Of a stretch of 64,000 nt of DNA, positions 37,898-50,363 are shown in pieces. Position 1 is the stretch's first letter, and each line of letters opens with the position of its first letter. Below the pieces are notes generated by a model, which saw only the letters and a program-made list of their open reading frames with translations, had not been told where the DNA came from and searched no databases. The translations under genes were made by a program, and so were the position numbers. Location: the NCBI GenBank assembly GCA_023333565.1, contig JAJKFH010000209.1, forward strand, positions 1,162,001 through 1,226,000. Direction: 5' to 3'. The stretch is from Puffinus mauretanicus. Its lineage: Eukaryota > Chordata > Aves > Procellariiformes > Procellariidae.

Positions 37898-38287
37898 GCA
37901 TGTTCTTAAGTGTTTGCTAAACAGGAGTACTGGTGGTAGAGGAACTAGGAAAAGAGAAGGCACTATTTGTTTTGTTTTCTAAATGAAGCTTCCGTTATTT
38001 ACATGAGACTTTTCAAAAAAAAGTAGACACCTAATGCTCTTCTACTTTCTCTATTTTTCTCCACTAATGAAGGAGTCTCTTCTTTTTTTCTAGCTGCTGT
38101 AGGCTAGATGCAGAAAGGGATATGGGTATTGCTGTGCTGAACATTGCAGTGTCTAAGAGGTAGGTGCCTTGCCTGCAGGAATGGAAGCCTAGGCTGAAGG
38201 CACTGCCTAACTGGGATGGTGAGAACACATCACTTGTGATTCCCAGTGGTACTGAGAGGTTACTTTGCCCTCCTGGAGGTACCTTTT
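37898..38287 (+). repeat. Unclassified dispersed repeat, copy B
   Basis: This is the second and longer copy of the repeat at 34673-35020, in direct orientation about 3.2 kb downstream. It has an extra stretch at about 37939-37994. Both copies start at GCATGTT(T/C)TTAAGTGTTTG and end at a (T)ACCTT string after TCCTGGA. Substitutions and several small indels separate them, so the duplication or the two insertions are not recent. Confidence 0.75.
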
Positions 38288-41200
38288 TGATCAAAACAAA
38301 AGTGGGACCTCCCCACCCCTAGACATTGATGCATTGCTTAGCATTACACACTAATTTTACTTAGTAAATAAACTATGAAGATAACTACATAGACAGCTTT
38401 TTAAAATTGATATTGAATCAATTTGTTAAACTGGTTGCACAGAGGTTTGCCTTTTTTTTTTTTTTTTTTAATAATCCAACTTGCATTCTGACCTTTGGAA
38501 GCTGACAGGGTGATCCTTCACTCACACTGTCCTCCCATATCTCTCTTGCTCCGAGAAAGTAACTGCAAATATCCAAGAATAGCAGCAGGTTTTGTACCAG
38601 TATTCTTTGTAGAAAGTGATTATTTCTCACATACCAAGTGACTGACACAAATGTAAAGTAATTGTGCTTAAGGTACCAGAGATTAGCGCCTGGTTTTGCG
38701 TGTCCCCCCCCCCAACAAAATAAAACCCCCACTTTTCTGTACTATTTATGAAGCTGCGATAGATGTTTGTCCTCTTACAATGTTTTGTTCCATCAACAGT
38801 ATCTTTTAAAAGAAGGAATATGTTCTCCCAGCAGAATGATGCCTTTGGAATACAGCTCTTTTATTATGCAAATAAAGTGGGTGCTCGTTTTAAGCACTTT
38901 TCCTGCTAAATATAAACAGTTTTTTCTGTATAAAAACCATGAAGTAAGAATTGGAGCTAAATAAAAATCTAGATGAAAATATGAAGACTGTCCCTTGCTT
39001 GGCAGTAATCACTGAATGTCCCTGAAATTCATGGTATCAGCACCTTCAGCAAATTATTTTAATTAGGTCTAGAATACAAGTAACACTTTTAATTTATTGT
39101 TGCAGATTCATAACTGAGGGCACTGGTGAATGCAAAAGCATGGTTCTGTGGGCACAGCAATTATTTTGGCAATCTATTGCCTGTTGTCTAATTCATAGTA
39201 AATGCTCTTACTTCTCTAGGAATAAGACCTTCAGCACATCTTTAAATTGTGGGAATGTTATGTGTGCAGTTTTAAAATTGTATTTGTTTTTATTTTTACG
39301 TCTTGTCTGTGTCCTTAATGCACTTTGTGTTCCAGTCTTTGTAAGGACAACCTATATGCAGTTGTTCTTGCTCCTTTCTGACCTAAAGGCAGTTCTTTTA
39401 ATGAGAACGTATACCAACTTCACAGTCACAGTCCCATGGTCAAGAATCCCAGCGAGTCAGTGATTTGCTTTGCTTATTCTCGCACGTGTTCTCACTTACA
39501 CTCTTTTTTTACACTCTCCCATGCTCTTGAATCTTCCTGTGGGATTGAAAGGTTCTATATTTTGTGCAGCCTTGTTGTGATGTCTTGTTTCTCATTGGGT
39601 GTATTGATTGTTGTGCTCCGAGGTAATTCAAGCAGACTCTCCAATGCTGGTTTCATTAGCAAGGGTAGACTATTTTGAATTCAGTGACTGGGGGGGATAT
39701 GTTTGTGAATTTTAAGTACAGGAAGTTTGGAGGATGGAGTTTTGTCCATATTTGTGAAAAACAGGTTATTTTAAAAAAATAACATTTCATTATTGAAAAT
39801 TCAATGTTTCACCTCAAGGCTACTTACTCAGATCTGATAACATCTCACCAGACAAAAAAACCAAGTCCTGTATTGAGATTTACTGTCTTTTGGCCTCAGT
39901 TCAGTGGTCTACATCTAATTGATTCTATTCCAGTTTTTATATTGCATAGTTTATGGTAACATTGGAGGGTTTTCTTCAGTGGCATCTTGAGTGGCTTGAA
40001 TAACATCTATCATGTTATTTTCTTCCGTAATCCTTTTTCTGAAGGCCTTAGACTGTCCTCTGTAGAAGTTCTACCTTCTGTACAAAAAAGAGTTGTACAT
40101 TGTACTTAAGAAACAGAATTTTCTGACCTTTTTAATCTAATGATTTTTAAGCACTAATTTGAAATCAGTGTCCAATGATGGGCATGAAATGATGCCTGTG
40201 TTAGTCTGTTGGTACCCCAATAAGGAATTTATTAATTTTCTCATTGTACCCGAATATGAACTGAAGTTTAAGGAAGTTAAATGACTTGGGAAGAGATTTA
40301 GGGACATAGCTTTCCACTGCATAGCTTAAGCATTCAGTCTTAAACTAGATATCAGCTTTTAACATCATTACAGAAATATTGGCTAAAATACGTATAGGGA
40401 GTGGGCTTAATAAGCTTCTCCCTTTTGATATTTGTTGCCAACACTTGTAATATTTCCTTCTGTTGTTATTGTAAGGAAAATATGAATCAGACAGCATATA
40501 TAAATTGTGTGAACTTAAATTGGGTCCTGGTAATACTGCCTTAAAAATGTATTGTTGACTTTGGATTTGATAGCTGAACAATGCTGATGCCTTTGTGTAT
40601 TAGTAGGGAGAGCTCAAAGAGAATTTATAGTTTAGATGATGTGCTTAAGGTAGCTGCATCAACCTGTTAATTAGTTTAATTAGACGCTAATTGAGGCTAG
40701 CCCACTTTCTTCTGGTTTGTTTACATTTACATTACTTTTCTTTTGTGCTTAGTTTTATTGCTAAAAGGCATAAGAATAGAAACTTGCCTAGTTCCATATT
40801 TCGTTTCCAGTCATCATTACTCAGCAGCCAAACTACAGACTGTTCTATATCACAGAACAGGAGAAAAAGGATGGTGCATTTCTGAAGAAAATTTTCTGCA
40901 AATTATGTAGTGACGACTGTTTGTGGGTCAAGGGTAGAGAGCAGCAGATAAACGAGCAATCTCAAGACTGACTATGTAATAAAAGTTTGCTTCTCAAAGT
41001 GTCGTCTTTTAGAGAACAAGTGCTTTGAGTCCCTGAGAAATGGGAATCTTGGCTCACGAAGGCTCTTCGTAGTAACAACTCAAACCTAGTGGAAGAGTCT
41101 CTTACACGCAGTAGTGCTGATACAGTCTCCATCAGTCGTGCTGGGGATGCACAAAAGTATTCCTTTTTAGTCGTCCCCAGAGACTGTCCCTGGACTCTTG

Positions 41201-44137
41201 TGGCCATGCCAGGCTGTCCCACAGCTGTGTGCCATCTTCCCTTCAGGCTGACATGGCGTTGACGGGGCTTAGCAAGAGCAGTTTAGCAGAAGACCGGTAT
41301 TGAGTGCCTTCCCTCAGTCTCCTGGAACACCCCACAGAGAATAACCTCTTTATTGTCATCTTCTGGGAGTTTTTTAGTTTTGTAGGTTATATAGGTGAAG
41401 GTGACAGAAACTTCAGGCTTCTGCATTTGCCTTCAGTTCTTAACATTATTAAAAGCCATCAGGGAGGAGGAGGCCAGTTTCTCTTTTGGTGGTTGAATTG
41501 GACAAGACTCTGGCTTCCTTCCTAGGCACTTACTTCTAAAAGTTACTCTTCGTCTATATGGAGAAAGAATAGGAGAATTTCCTTCTCTTTATGGAAATCT
41601 TTGGAGCAAACTGTTCTTAGGCTTCACCACAATTCCTCTCTGAACTTAGCAGAACAGGCTGCTCAGAAATACCTTAGAGGGAATTTGAACTGTTGCAATG
41701 CGTCTGCTTTTCATGGTGTTAGACTGCAAGTCTTTGAGATTGGTTAAGCATCAGAGGACAAGTCAAAGGGGCAGTCATCTTTGCTCAGAAAGTGTCGAGT
41801 TGTATTAAGCACTATGGAATATCCTGATGTGGTATAAATAGTTATTTCACGACCAGAGAGAAAGTTTCTGTAGGGACTAAAAATCTTCTGGTTTATGTCT
41901 GGGGAATGTCTCCTTTCTTTATCAAATATTTGTGAGAATAAATAAAAGCATTTTTTTATTAAAATGCCATGTTTCATTATACTATTCCTAAATTATCTGT
42001 TTTCATACATCATGAAACGACTTATTTGTTCCCAATGTCGGTGTGTGTTTAAGCAGAATCTTTAATTCTTCAAGGAAATATTTTTAAATATTTGTTTTAT
42101 CTTGCACTTACAGATATAAATATATGTGAACAGTTACATGCATATACATATTCAGTTAACAACAGAATTTCTTACCTTTATTTTGTTCAGCTGTTTGCCT
42201 GTATTAACTCATCCATATATACAACAAAGTAGTTAGGAGGGGAGCGTTTAAGGCAGGAATAGACCTTAAGCTGCCTGCAGTATAGCTCTTAGTACTTTTC
42301 TGATACTGGTGTTCAGAGCCTGGCTGGCTGCTGCCAAGTCTGCACCTGCAGTGCTGCTTGATTGAAACTCTGCATGCATTCCTCTTAATAAGAACAAATA
42401 AATAATATCTTCTGTTATTTACCAAACACCAGGATTACTTCAAAACCACAAGTAGCAATCCCTCTTCTGTGCTAATATTCTGTCATTTCTGCCTCATGCA
42501 CAGAGGATGCTCAGGCTTCATTCCTCAGCAGAAACACCATCTATATCTCTATGCTCTACCTTGGGTTTAACTTGCTATTTGGAACCCTTACTCAAAATGC
42601 GTATCTGGTATTTTGGTTATGAATTGTCACATAAACAGAGTGATTGATTAAAATAATTTACATGGAAGCATTCATGGTGTTTCTGAGCAAGGGAAAATAC
42701 ACAGAAGCACATGGCACTTAAGCAATGTAATTAACAATAAACGTCAAGTTAAACCTTTTTAAAAAAAGATGAATGCTATACTTAAGGAAAGTGCAATTAC
42801 ATTTCTATGGTTCGAAGTGTTTTACACACTGTATATATTAGAGGGGCAAAGATATTAACACTTCTGTACATGCAAAGGTGCTGACAGATGTCAGATGCTA
42901 CAAGGCAGGCTTTTGTAACCACTGTCCGCTTATTGCTTGCAAAGGGAACTCGTTTAATGTAATGTGCTGTTAATCTGAGCTCATTTACTTGTATGCAACC
43001 ACATTTGCATACAGACACACTTCTCAGAACTGATTGAGAACATGAGGACTAGTGGTCCTGATTTGGTAAATTGTTGCATATAAACAGGATTTGCATTCAA
43101 ATTAGTGTTTTATATCACAGCCTGATTATACGTCCCATTTTAATAATGTTGAATGAATGGCAATAGTAGATTTCAGAAAGTTACTCCTTGATTATATGTT
43201 CCAATTCTAAATTTAATTAAAAATGTCTCTCCTCCCTTTTTTTCTCCTTTGCTGAAATTTAGTAACAGACCTGGAATTTCTTCTCCCATTAAATAACGTG
43301 TACGCTTCTATAACAAATCATTATACCTACCAAATTACATTCAGTAATTTGTTTAATAAAAGACTGTCATACTGCTTGTGTATTCCTGTGGGAGGGTAAT
43401 GGAGGGGCAACTGAACTCCACGGTGTTCATCATCTACTTGTTGCAGAATAGAAGAAAATAAGAAGTCTACAGAGAAAAATAGGATGAAGTGCAGAGTTCC
43501 CCAACCTAAGTCTGAGCAAGTCTGTATGTCCAGAGGACACTATTCACTACTGGGCAAAAACACTAGCTCAGTTCTTTTCAGCAATTATAACTATGTCATT
43601 GTGGTGCAGCTCTCCGTTCTCACCCTGAATTACAAATAAAAAAGAAGAGAATAAAATTGTGAGGATAACTATTCGACTACATCCAAAATCCAAAATAAAA
43701 ACCAAGGTTAGTTGTAATGAGGAGCAGTTTTCCAATCTAGTTTGCCATCTGACTTCCACCAGTTCAGCGCTGCAGCCGTGGCATATGTCAGAGAGCTGTG
43801 CGGAGGGTAGTTCTCACATATATTCAACACTTGTGCACCTAGACGTCTTCACTGTTGCCTTTCCTGAACTGGTGTGACAAAAGCCTGTCTTCTGTCCTGC
43901 TCTGCACAGCAGCAACACATCCTCTCCACCCCTGCTGGGATGGTGCAGCTTCCGCATTTTTCTGTGCTGATTTATAAGTATTATAATGGAGCACAATTCA
44001 TTTGATAAAGACAGCTCATTTCTTTTTTTCAATCCATGAATTTGAAGAAAATATATGAAATGAGATGGTTTCAGTGCCATAAATTAAGTAAAGCGTTATA
44101 ATCTAATTGCACTATGTATTAACAGAGTATTTTTCCT

Positions 44138-44150
44138 GTTGCCTAGCAAT
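44138..44150 (+). promoter_or_regulatory. RFX X-box-like motif (candidate)
   Basis: GTTGCCTAGCAAT fits the X-box palindrome (GTNRCC then RGYAAC) except for the last base. Such sites bind RFX factors and are common in ciliary-gene promoters and in MHC class II promoters. It lies in mid-intron without a nearby promoter, so a functional role is uncertain. Confidence 0.25.
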
Positions 44151-46782
44151 GAGTTTTACTTTGAGATTCACCGTGTGCTTAAGATTCCATTATTAACTTC
44201 TGTTTTCAGAGGTCTGTAACTTTAATAAAATTCATTACTAATAGGACAATCCAGAAAGTGCATGTTGAAAGTTCTTTTTGTTGTTATGGGGTCACTTACT
44301 AAGGAAGCTTGAGGCAGAAAGCTCTGGTGCCCTCTGATTTCTGTACCCTTCTCCCATTCTACTCCGTGGTAAATTTTGAAAGTAGCTTCTCGAGCAACAG
44401 TTGTCTTGTGTGTTTTTGAAGCAGTAAGCTATTTACAAAAGTGTTCTTTTACTTTAAAGGATCTACATGGAGATGTTTTTACCAAGGCAGCTACCTCTGC
44501 TTAGAAGAGCAGCAACTGCTTGGTGCTTCCCCACAAAACTGAATGCCTAGGAAAGGGTTTGAGCACTGGCCTTTGAGATCTTCTCCGTTAGCATTCCACA
44601 TAGTAGTAGAATAGGTCTAGATGTTTTCTTTGGGGAAGTGTAATGCTTGCTAGGTAGGAGGGTCACGTGGAGCTTGATAAAGGAGACTGGTACTTGAAGA
44701 GGTTGGAGAAGCAGAACCTCTGGTAGGAGTGAAAAGAAAAGCTAGAGGACAGGCCCAGAAAGTCACCATGTTCCACAAGAGGAGCTAGCTTGAAGTTAGG
44801 GCCAGCAAGTATATGCAAAACCAGACATTTTTTAGCTATGGGAAAAAAACAGTTATTCCAGTTATCTCTGGAATAAAGGTGGGGTTTGGATTGTCTTGCA
44901 CTACTCCATGAGGCAGAGCTGTACCTAAAAGGACTTGCAGTTGAGCTTGTGGAGAAAAGGGCTGAAAACTACTCGATATCCAAGTTTTTTCAAGAAGCAA
45001 GTGTTTTTGGCGGACAAAGTGATTGGAAACTGTGTCAGAATGATAATAGTGCTATGCCACTCATAGATGTGTTTCAGGACTGCATCTTGCTGCAAGGCAG
45101 AAAGCAAAAAACCAGTTTATTCATAGTTTCTGTAGAAGTATTTAAGGAAGGAAAATACGATTGCTGGGCTTGTAAATTTGGACTTGACAAAAGATGCCAG
45201 GGTTAGCCTTTTTGAAGACATGGGGAGAAAAAAGGTATTTTGAGTTAATCCTTTTCAAAAAGTAAAACCCTCCATACCTTAGCGTTTCAAAATGGTTGTG
45301 ATTATTATGAAAGATTTTGTTTTGCATATGGAGATTTACGCACTTAACTATTTAGTGTGTTCAGTTGCGAATCTTTAAGGAACTTTACTCATGTTGTAAA
45401 CTACTGCTACTTTTTAACATCTGTATAATTTCAGTTTGTCACCTTTATAATAGTTAATTTTTAATTAAGAAACATAGAAATTTAAAGTTCAGGTGAGCAA
45501 AACAATTTTCACTGGAAAAGGAGGCATTCATCAGCACTGGCATTTATCTTGCTTTATAGCTAAGCAAGATTAGTTAAGAAAAACAAAGTAAAAACCAGAT
45601 TTTTTTTTTTTCAGATAAACTGGCTTCTCTACCCCATGCTTATGTTTCAGTAGATACATTTTTGCATATACATGTAATTTTTCTTTGTGGTTATGTAGTC
45701 TCAATATGATTATGAATGCTAATTACTTTTAGAAATCTGCTAAGTATATGTCATTTTTGTTGACAAAATTTAGATATTATAAAATAATATAGATATTATA
45801 GATCAATGTTAAATGTGGAAAAGTAAAGTGCGGTGTTTGCTGTAGTTAACATAAGTAGCGTTTCCTGTTTAGCTAGACTGTCTTAGGCACCATTTAGTGC
45901 TCCTGCAGCCTTTGTATAGAAAATGAGGAAAGGGGGGTGTGCCTGAGAGTCCCTAATTTAGATGTTTAAAGTTAGAATTTGCAACTAACCTTCCCCGTCC
46001 TCCTTCTCCCATAAGTGCTCCGAAATCTTCCATCTTCATCAGTCTGCCTTGAAAAATTCCATTTCTCACTGCAGTGCTACATTGGGTTAGTGGTCTGGAT
46101 TTCACATCACTTTTGCTTCCCCAGAAGATCATCATCTGTACAAGAACTGAATGAAAATGTATGAGTGTTCCCCTGACAGGGTCTAACACTCCAGGACAAT
46201 AACTGGGGGACTGGCAAAATGTCAATTGTTTTTGCTGTTAAAATGACTCTGAGGGAATGTGTAAAATAAAAGAGAAAGTAAAATCCTACTCTTGTTTGGT
46301 GTTCTCCTGTATTAAAGCAGCTCAGAGACTGTTGTATCTTATATCTGTTGTATGAATCAGAAACATACCATATAATTGCATTATGTCTTGTGGAGAGAAA
46401 AATGAGGGGGAGACATTTGTGGGTCTTTAGAAATCACAACCACGTTAAAAATAAAGCTTCTGTACTGCAGAGACAAAAGAGCGTATATCATTACTGCTGA
46501 CTAGTAAGAGTGCACTGGTACTGACTGGCGCCATGTCAGAATTGAATCGAGGACCTGCTGAAGCTTAGTTGAACGGTTGGGAAATGTTTAGGCGAAGTAT
46601 AGCTTGGCTTTACCTTATATAGAATAGACCTAGGACTGTTTCTGTTCTCATGAAGAGAACCTGCACTGCAGTATGCAGTGCTCTAGAGAGAGTTACTTGG
46701 CTCTCCTGGAAATCTGTCCTGGTAAAATAATCACAGCATTCTCACATTTGAGCCTAACAGATATTCATGGTCACTCTCATTT

Positions 46783-46795
46783 GATGCCTAGCAAC
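46783..46795 (+). promoter_or_regulatory. RFX X-box-like motif (candidate)
   Basis: GATGCCTAGCAAC has a perfect right half (AGCAAC) and one mismatch in the left half of the X-box. It is the second such near-palindrome in this intron, 2.6 kb from the first. Motif match only. Confidence 0.22.
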
Positions 46796-46880
46796 CAGTA
46801 AACTTTTTTTATTGTGCGTTGTCATATGTATGTTGTGAGTTCGTATAATTATACCTGGTGATTTTCATTTAACAAATCTG

Positions 46881-46902
46881 TTGTTTGTTTGTTTGTTTTT
46901 TT
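46881..46902. repeat. (GTTT)n short microsatellite
   Basis: Four GTTT units run into a T run. It is a simple repeat of about 22 bp. Confidence 0.85.
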
Positions 46903-47440
46903 CCCAACACCTCTTTTTCCTGGAAAAAATTCAGTACTGATAGCTCTCCATGTACGAATGACTTTGCAACAATAAACCAGAAAAGATTATTAAAGATTTA
47001 TCTGTCATTTCAAAATTGGTTTTAAATTAATGGAAACAATTCCTGAGCTGTATTTGTTGTACAAACCCCAGAATTTTAGCCTGAATTTTACCTAACATTT
47101 GCTTCTAAACTGTGATTAAGCAGCTGCAAAATAAGTGTCTTAAATTAAGTTGTTGCTACCTTTTTTGGGGAAAGAATTCAATAAGGATTATGCTTATAAA
47201 GTTAATAATAAAGTTATGCTCATAGTTTTGAGTGATCAGCAAAGATTGTATCTCCTAGAAAAATAATGTCTTGATCCTGTACTGAAAGTGTGACTAAAAG
47301 GGCATGAAGTACCATTCTTTTGAGGTGTCCTTGGTTCACTTGTTTTACACTGTGTTTTATTGCAGTCCTTATTTCCTATAAAGTGCCTTAAATAAAAACA
47401 CTTAAAACCTCCAACATACATTTTTATTGTCATCTTCTAG

Positions 47441-47534
47441 GTTGACTGGGGTCAACTGGACTATTTAGTAATTGACATGCCACCTGGGACTGGAGATGTA
47501 CAGCTGTCAGTCTCACAGAATATTCCAATTGCAG
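47441..47534 (+). CDS. NUBPL: NUBPL exon (human exon 7 by inference), switch II / Walker B
   Basis: The 94 bases encode [20 protein letters not shown] and [11 protein letters not shown], ending with one base of a glycine codon, then a GTACGT donor. [13 protein letters not shown] is the Walker B/switch II signature of this P-loop family; the Asp before MPPGTGD coordinates the magnesium-water network for ATP hydrolysis. It is the most diagnostic segment of the gene in the window. The exon starts in phase 0, as required by the exon ending at 27694, and is free of stops or frameshifts. Confidence 0.97.
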
Positions 47535-48254
47535 GTACGTGTATTGCTTGACTGTTTCAGAGATTTGAAGTTAGTTAAGTCTGGTAGCTTTAGAAAAATC
47601 TTATTTTGAAATGCTGGTCAAAAATTCTTTTAATTGTCTTCCTAACACACTAAGAAACTGTTCTATCGGTAGTGTGGTGATCAAAAATACTATCGGTGAT
47701 TTTTAACATGTTAGCATTATGATTGTGTTGCTTTCTTTCAAGCTAAGTTTTGAAAAGATTGAGAAGTCAAGTATAGTAGTACTCTGGAAGGAAAGGCTGT
47801 TATGCCAAAAACTGCTAAGGTTAGTAGTAGTAGAAAAGATTTTCTTTGTCTGTACCTACTGCATAGTAAAGCTAATACAATAAAATAGTTTGTCTTCATG
47901 ATTGCTTTTTAATTAGAAGCTGACAACGCTGTTAATGCACAACATTTATTCAGATAAACTATGCAGCACTGTAATACACTAATGCGTTCTTTTTCCTCTC
48001 ATGTTATGAATTTGACTTTTTGTAGGGGATTTAAACTTTGACAAATCAATCTTGTGATATGTAGGGTGCCTTCTAATCTCAGTGGTTTCAGCAGGAGTTA
48101 GAAATGCTGCTTCTGAAAGGATGCTGAGCATCTCATGAGAACTGATAGACTGTAGTGGTTTTTTACCTGTCTGACACACTTCAACAGAAGTTGTCAATAG
48201 CCAACATAATCAATGTTAGGAACTCAGTGGTAAAAGAGACAAAGCAATCCTTAT

Positions 48255-48460
48255 GGTTCCAGGAAAAATTTAATAATTGCTGCAGCTCTTCACCAGGAGG
48301 GTGGTGCAGCGCTGGAACATGTTACCCAAAGAGTCTGTGGGATCTCCACCCTTGGCAGTTGTCCAGATTGTACTAGACAAAGCCCTACCTGGCCCTATCT
48401 AGTGTTGCCAGTAGATGACCTCCAGAGACCTTTTCCAACCAGAAATTCTGTGATTCTGAG
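48255..48460 (+). mobile_element. CR1 LINE 3' tail, sense orientation
   Basis: CACCAGGAGGGTGGTGCAGC from 48291 and the following GCTGGAACATGTTACCC correspond to the CR1 ORF2 C-terminus (FTRRVVQRWNMLPKESVG in frame). The tail reads GACCTCCAGAGACCTTTTCC from 48418 and ends in two 8-bp units (ATTCTGTG at 48445, ATTCTGAG next). It is 5' truncated to about 200 bp; the left end is approximate. It has diverged from the other CR1 copies here. Confidence 0.85.
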
Positions 48461-50303
48461 TTAAGTCATCAGTGGGACTGCTTGTGCCACTTCTTGGTGA
48501 TATCAGATAAATGCGTTGATACAAAATGGTAGCATCTTTTACTGCTCTCATTCTTTTCCCAGAGCAGACTGGCTCACGTGCAGAGGCAAGCCCTGGTTCC
48601 CTCAGACACTCCTTTCTCTCTGCACTTTGGTGGCAGTAATGCACTGAAGTGAAGCCACTCAATATTAAATGTGCAGAACTATTTCACTTGCATGTAGAAC
48701 TCTTACCAGGCTGCCTGAAAAGTTTAACAAATAAAGAATTGTATATCTCTAAAAGTTCATAGGGTAGGACAGGATAAAAGTGTTAGCTGCAGGTATAGGT
48801 AGAAAGATTGGTGTGTGTTATAGACATGCCCACATATAAAAGCCATAGAGCTAATGGGTGTTGGGACATACACCCTGGTTTCACAGCAAAACCATCACCC
48901 CTGTTACAGCACAGTGAAGTCTACAGGAATGAAAGGAGCCCTTTAACAATCAGGCAGCACCTTGTATCTTTTCCTTAACACAGTTGTGTCTCAGCTGCAA
49001 TTGTACATGACAACCACGGTTACCCATATATCTACAAGCCAAAATTTTTGACAAATAGTTGAATTTAGTGTTAAGGCTGCGTGGTGGTATCTCATAATCT
49101 TCCGTGCTGTCAACTTTAGAAAAACTTAAATCTTTTGGCATATAAAACTCAAACGTTAGAGAACATGCTAACTGAGCCGCAACGCTGTTGCCCCAAAATT
49201 GTTAATAACCATGGGAGATTCTCTCTGCTGTCTCTGGTTGTTTGAGTGGTGGAAGGGAGCAAATCAACAGAGTTGTGATGAAGGATTTAATGAATTTTTC
49301 CCATAGAAGAGGAGGCTTCTAGTGCCTTAGCTTAATTGTGACGTGGAACATCTGATGAAAAGCAAACCATTATTCATACCCATTTTCTTAAATACAGTGC
49401 TTAGTAGGTTGCATGTGTGAGTAGCAAAGCAGGAGGGCCTTTTACTCGCAGGGTTTTAAGCAATGAGGTGAAGCGTGACAGTATGGAAGTTTTTGGTAAG
49501 GTAGAACTTCACATTAAACCTTGTATGTAAGGGCAGTAAAATTATGAAATTAAAGTGGTGTGGCTTTATCTCGTGGATTATGTTTTTTTTTTAAAGTGTG
49601 GTGGGTATAGATAATTGCTATTCACTACAGTGCACCTCAATGTCCTAATTTAACATAGAAGAGGTCATTAGACTCTTGATTTTCAAGAGATTTTTTGTGC
49701 CCTTTTCCCGCAGAATTCTACACTATCTTCAGAAGTGTGAGTAGTTGTGGTGTTGGTGCACTGGGTCCTCTGGGACAGAGAGGTGGTGGAAGAAAGTACT
49801 TTAATCCTGTCCTGTATTTCTTCTAAGTTTTGCTGAGGTCTGGTTGTGGAAGGTCACAAGATCTTTCTAACTGATATAGCACATCAGTAAATGGAAACCT
49901 TAATTTAGTTTTTTTCATAATACTAACATCTTCTTAGAATGTAATAGTTGTTAACAAAAGCAAAACAATTTAAAAAAAAAAAAAAAGCTGGATTTCTTGC
50001 TAAGGACAGCAATGTCCTCATTCTTGTATGGGTGTAACAAAGTGAAGAATTAAGAGTAAATAATTTTTATTCAGTATTTTAATTAGTTTTCCATATGACT
50101 GTCAGAAACCTGTGGTTCTCATACCTGTTGAATTAGGTTTTGAGGCAAGTCAAAATAGACAAGATGTTGATTTAAAAAAAGAAAAGGAAAACAGGTTTAA
50201 AACAACAACAGGCAATGCGGATTTTCTTGCTATGCCATAAAAGGGGAGAAATTCTTACCCATATCTCTCTTTAAACTCTTCACTATGGCTTTCTGGCATC
50301 TTA

Positions 50304-50363
50304 TTTTTTTCCTTTTTTTTCTTTTTTTTTTCTTTTTTTTTTTTTCCTTTTTTTTTGTTTTTG
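50304..50363. repeat. Polypyrimidine (T/C) tract, about 60 bp
   Basis: T runs are separated by single or double C, ending in GTTTTTG. It is very similar in kind to the tract at 37727. No exon follows. Confidence 0.9.

Noticed and set aside
40962..41222. 86-codon minus ORF in a slightly GC-richer stretch
   Set aside because: The protein is unrecognised and short; there are no repeat ends or splice sites to support it.
44886..45206. 106-codon + ORF
   Set aside because: No recognisable motif, no splice or promoter context, and a length within reach of chance in 64 kb.
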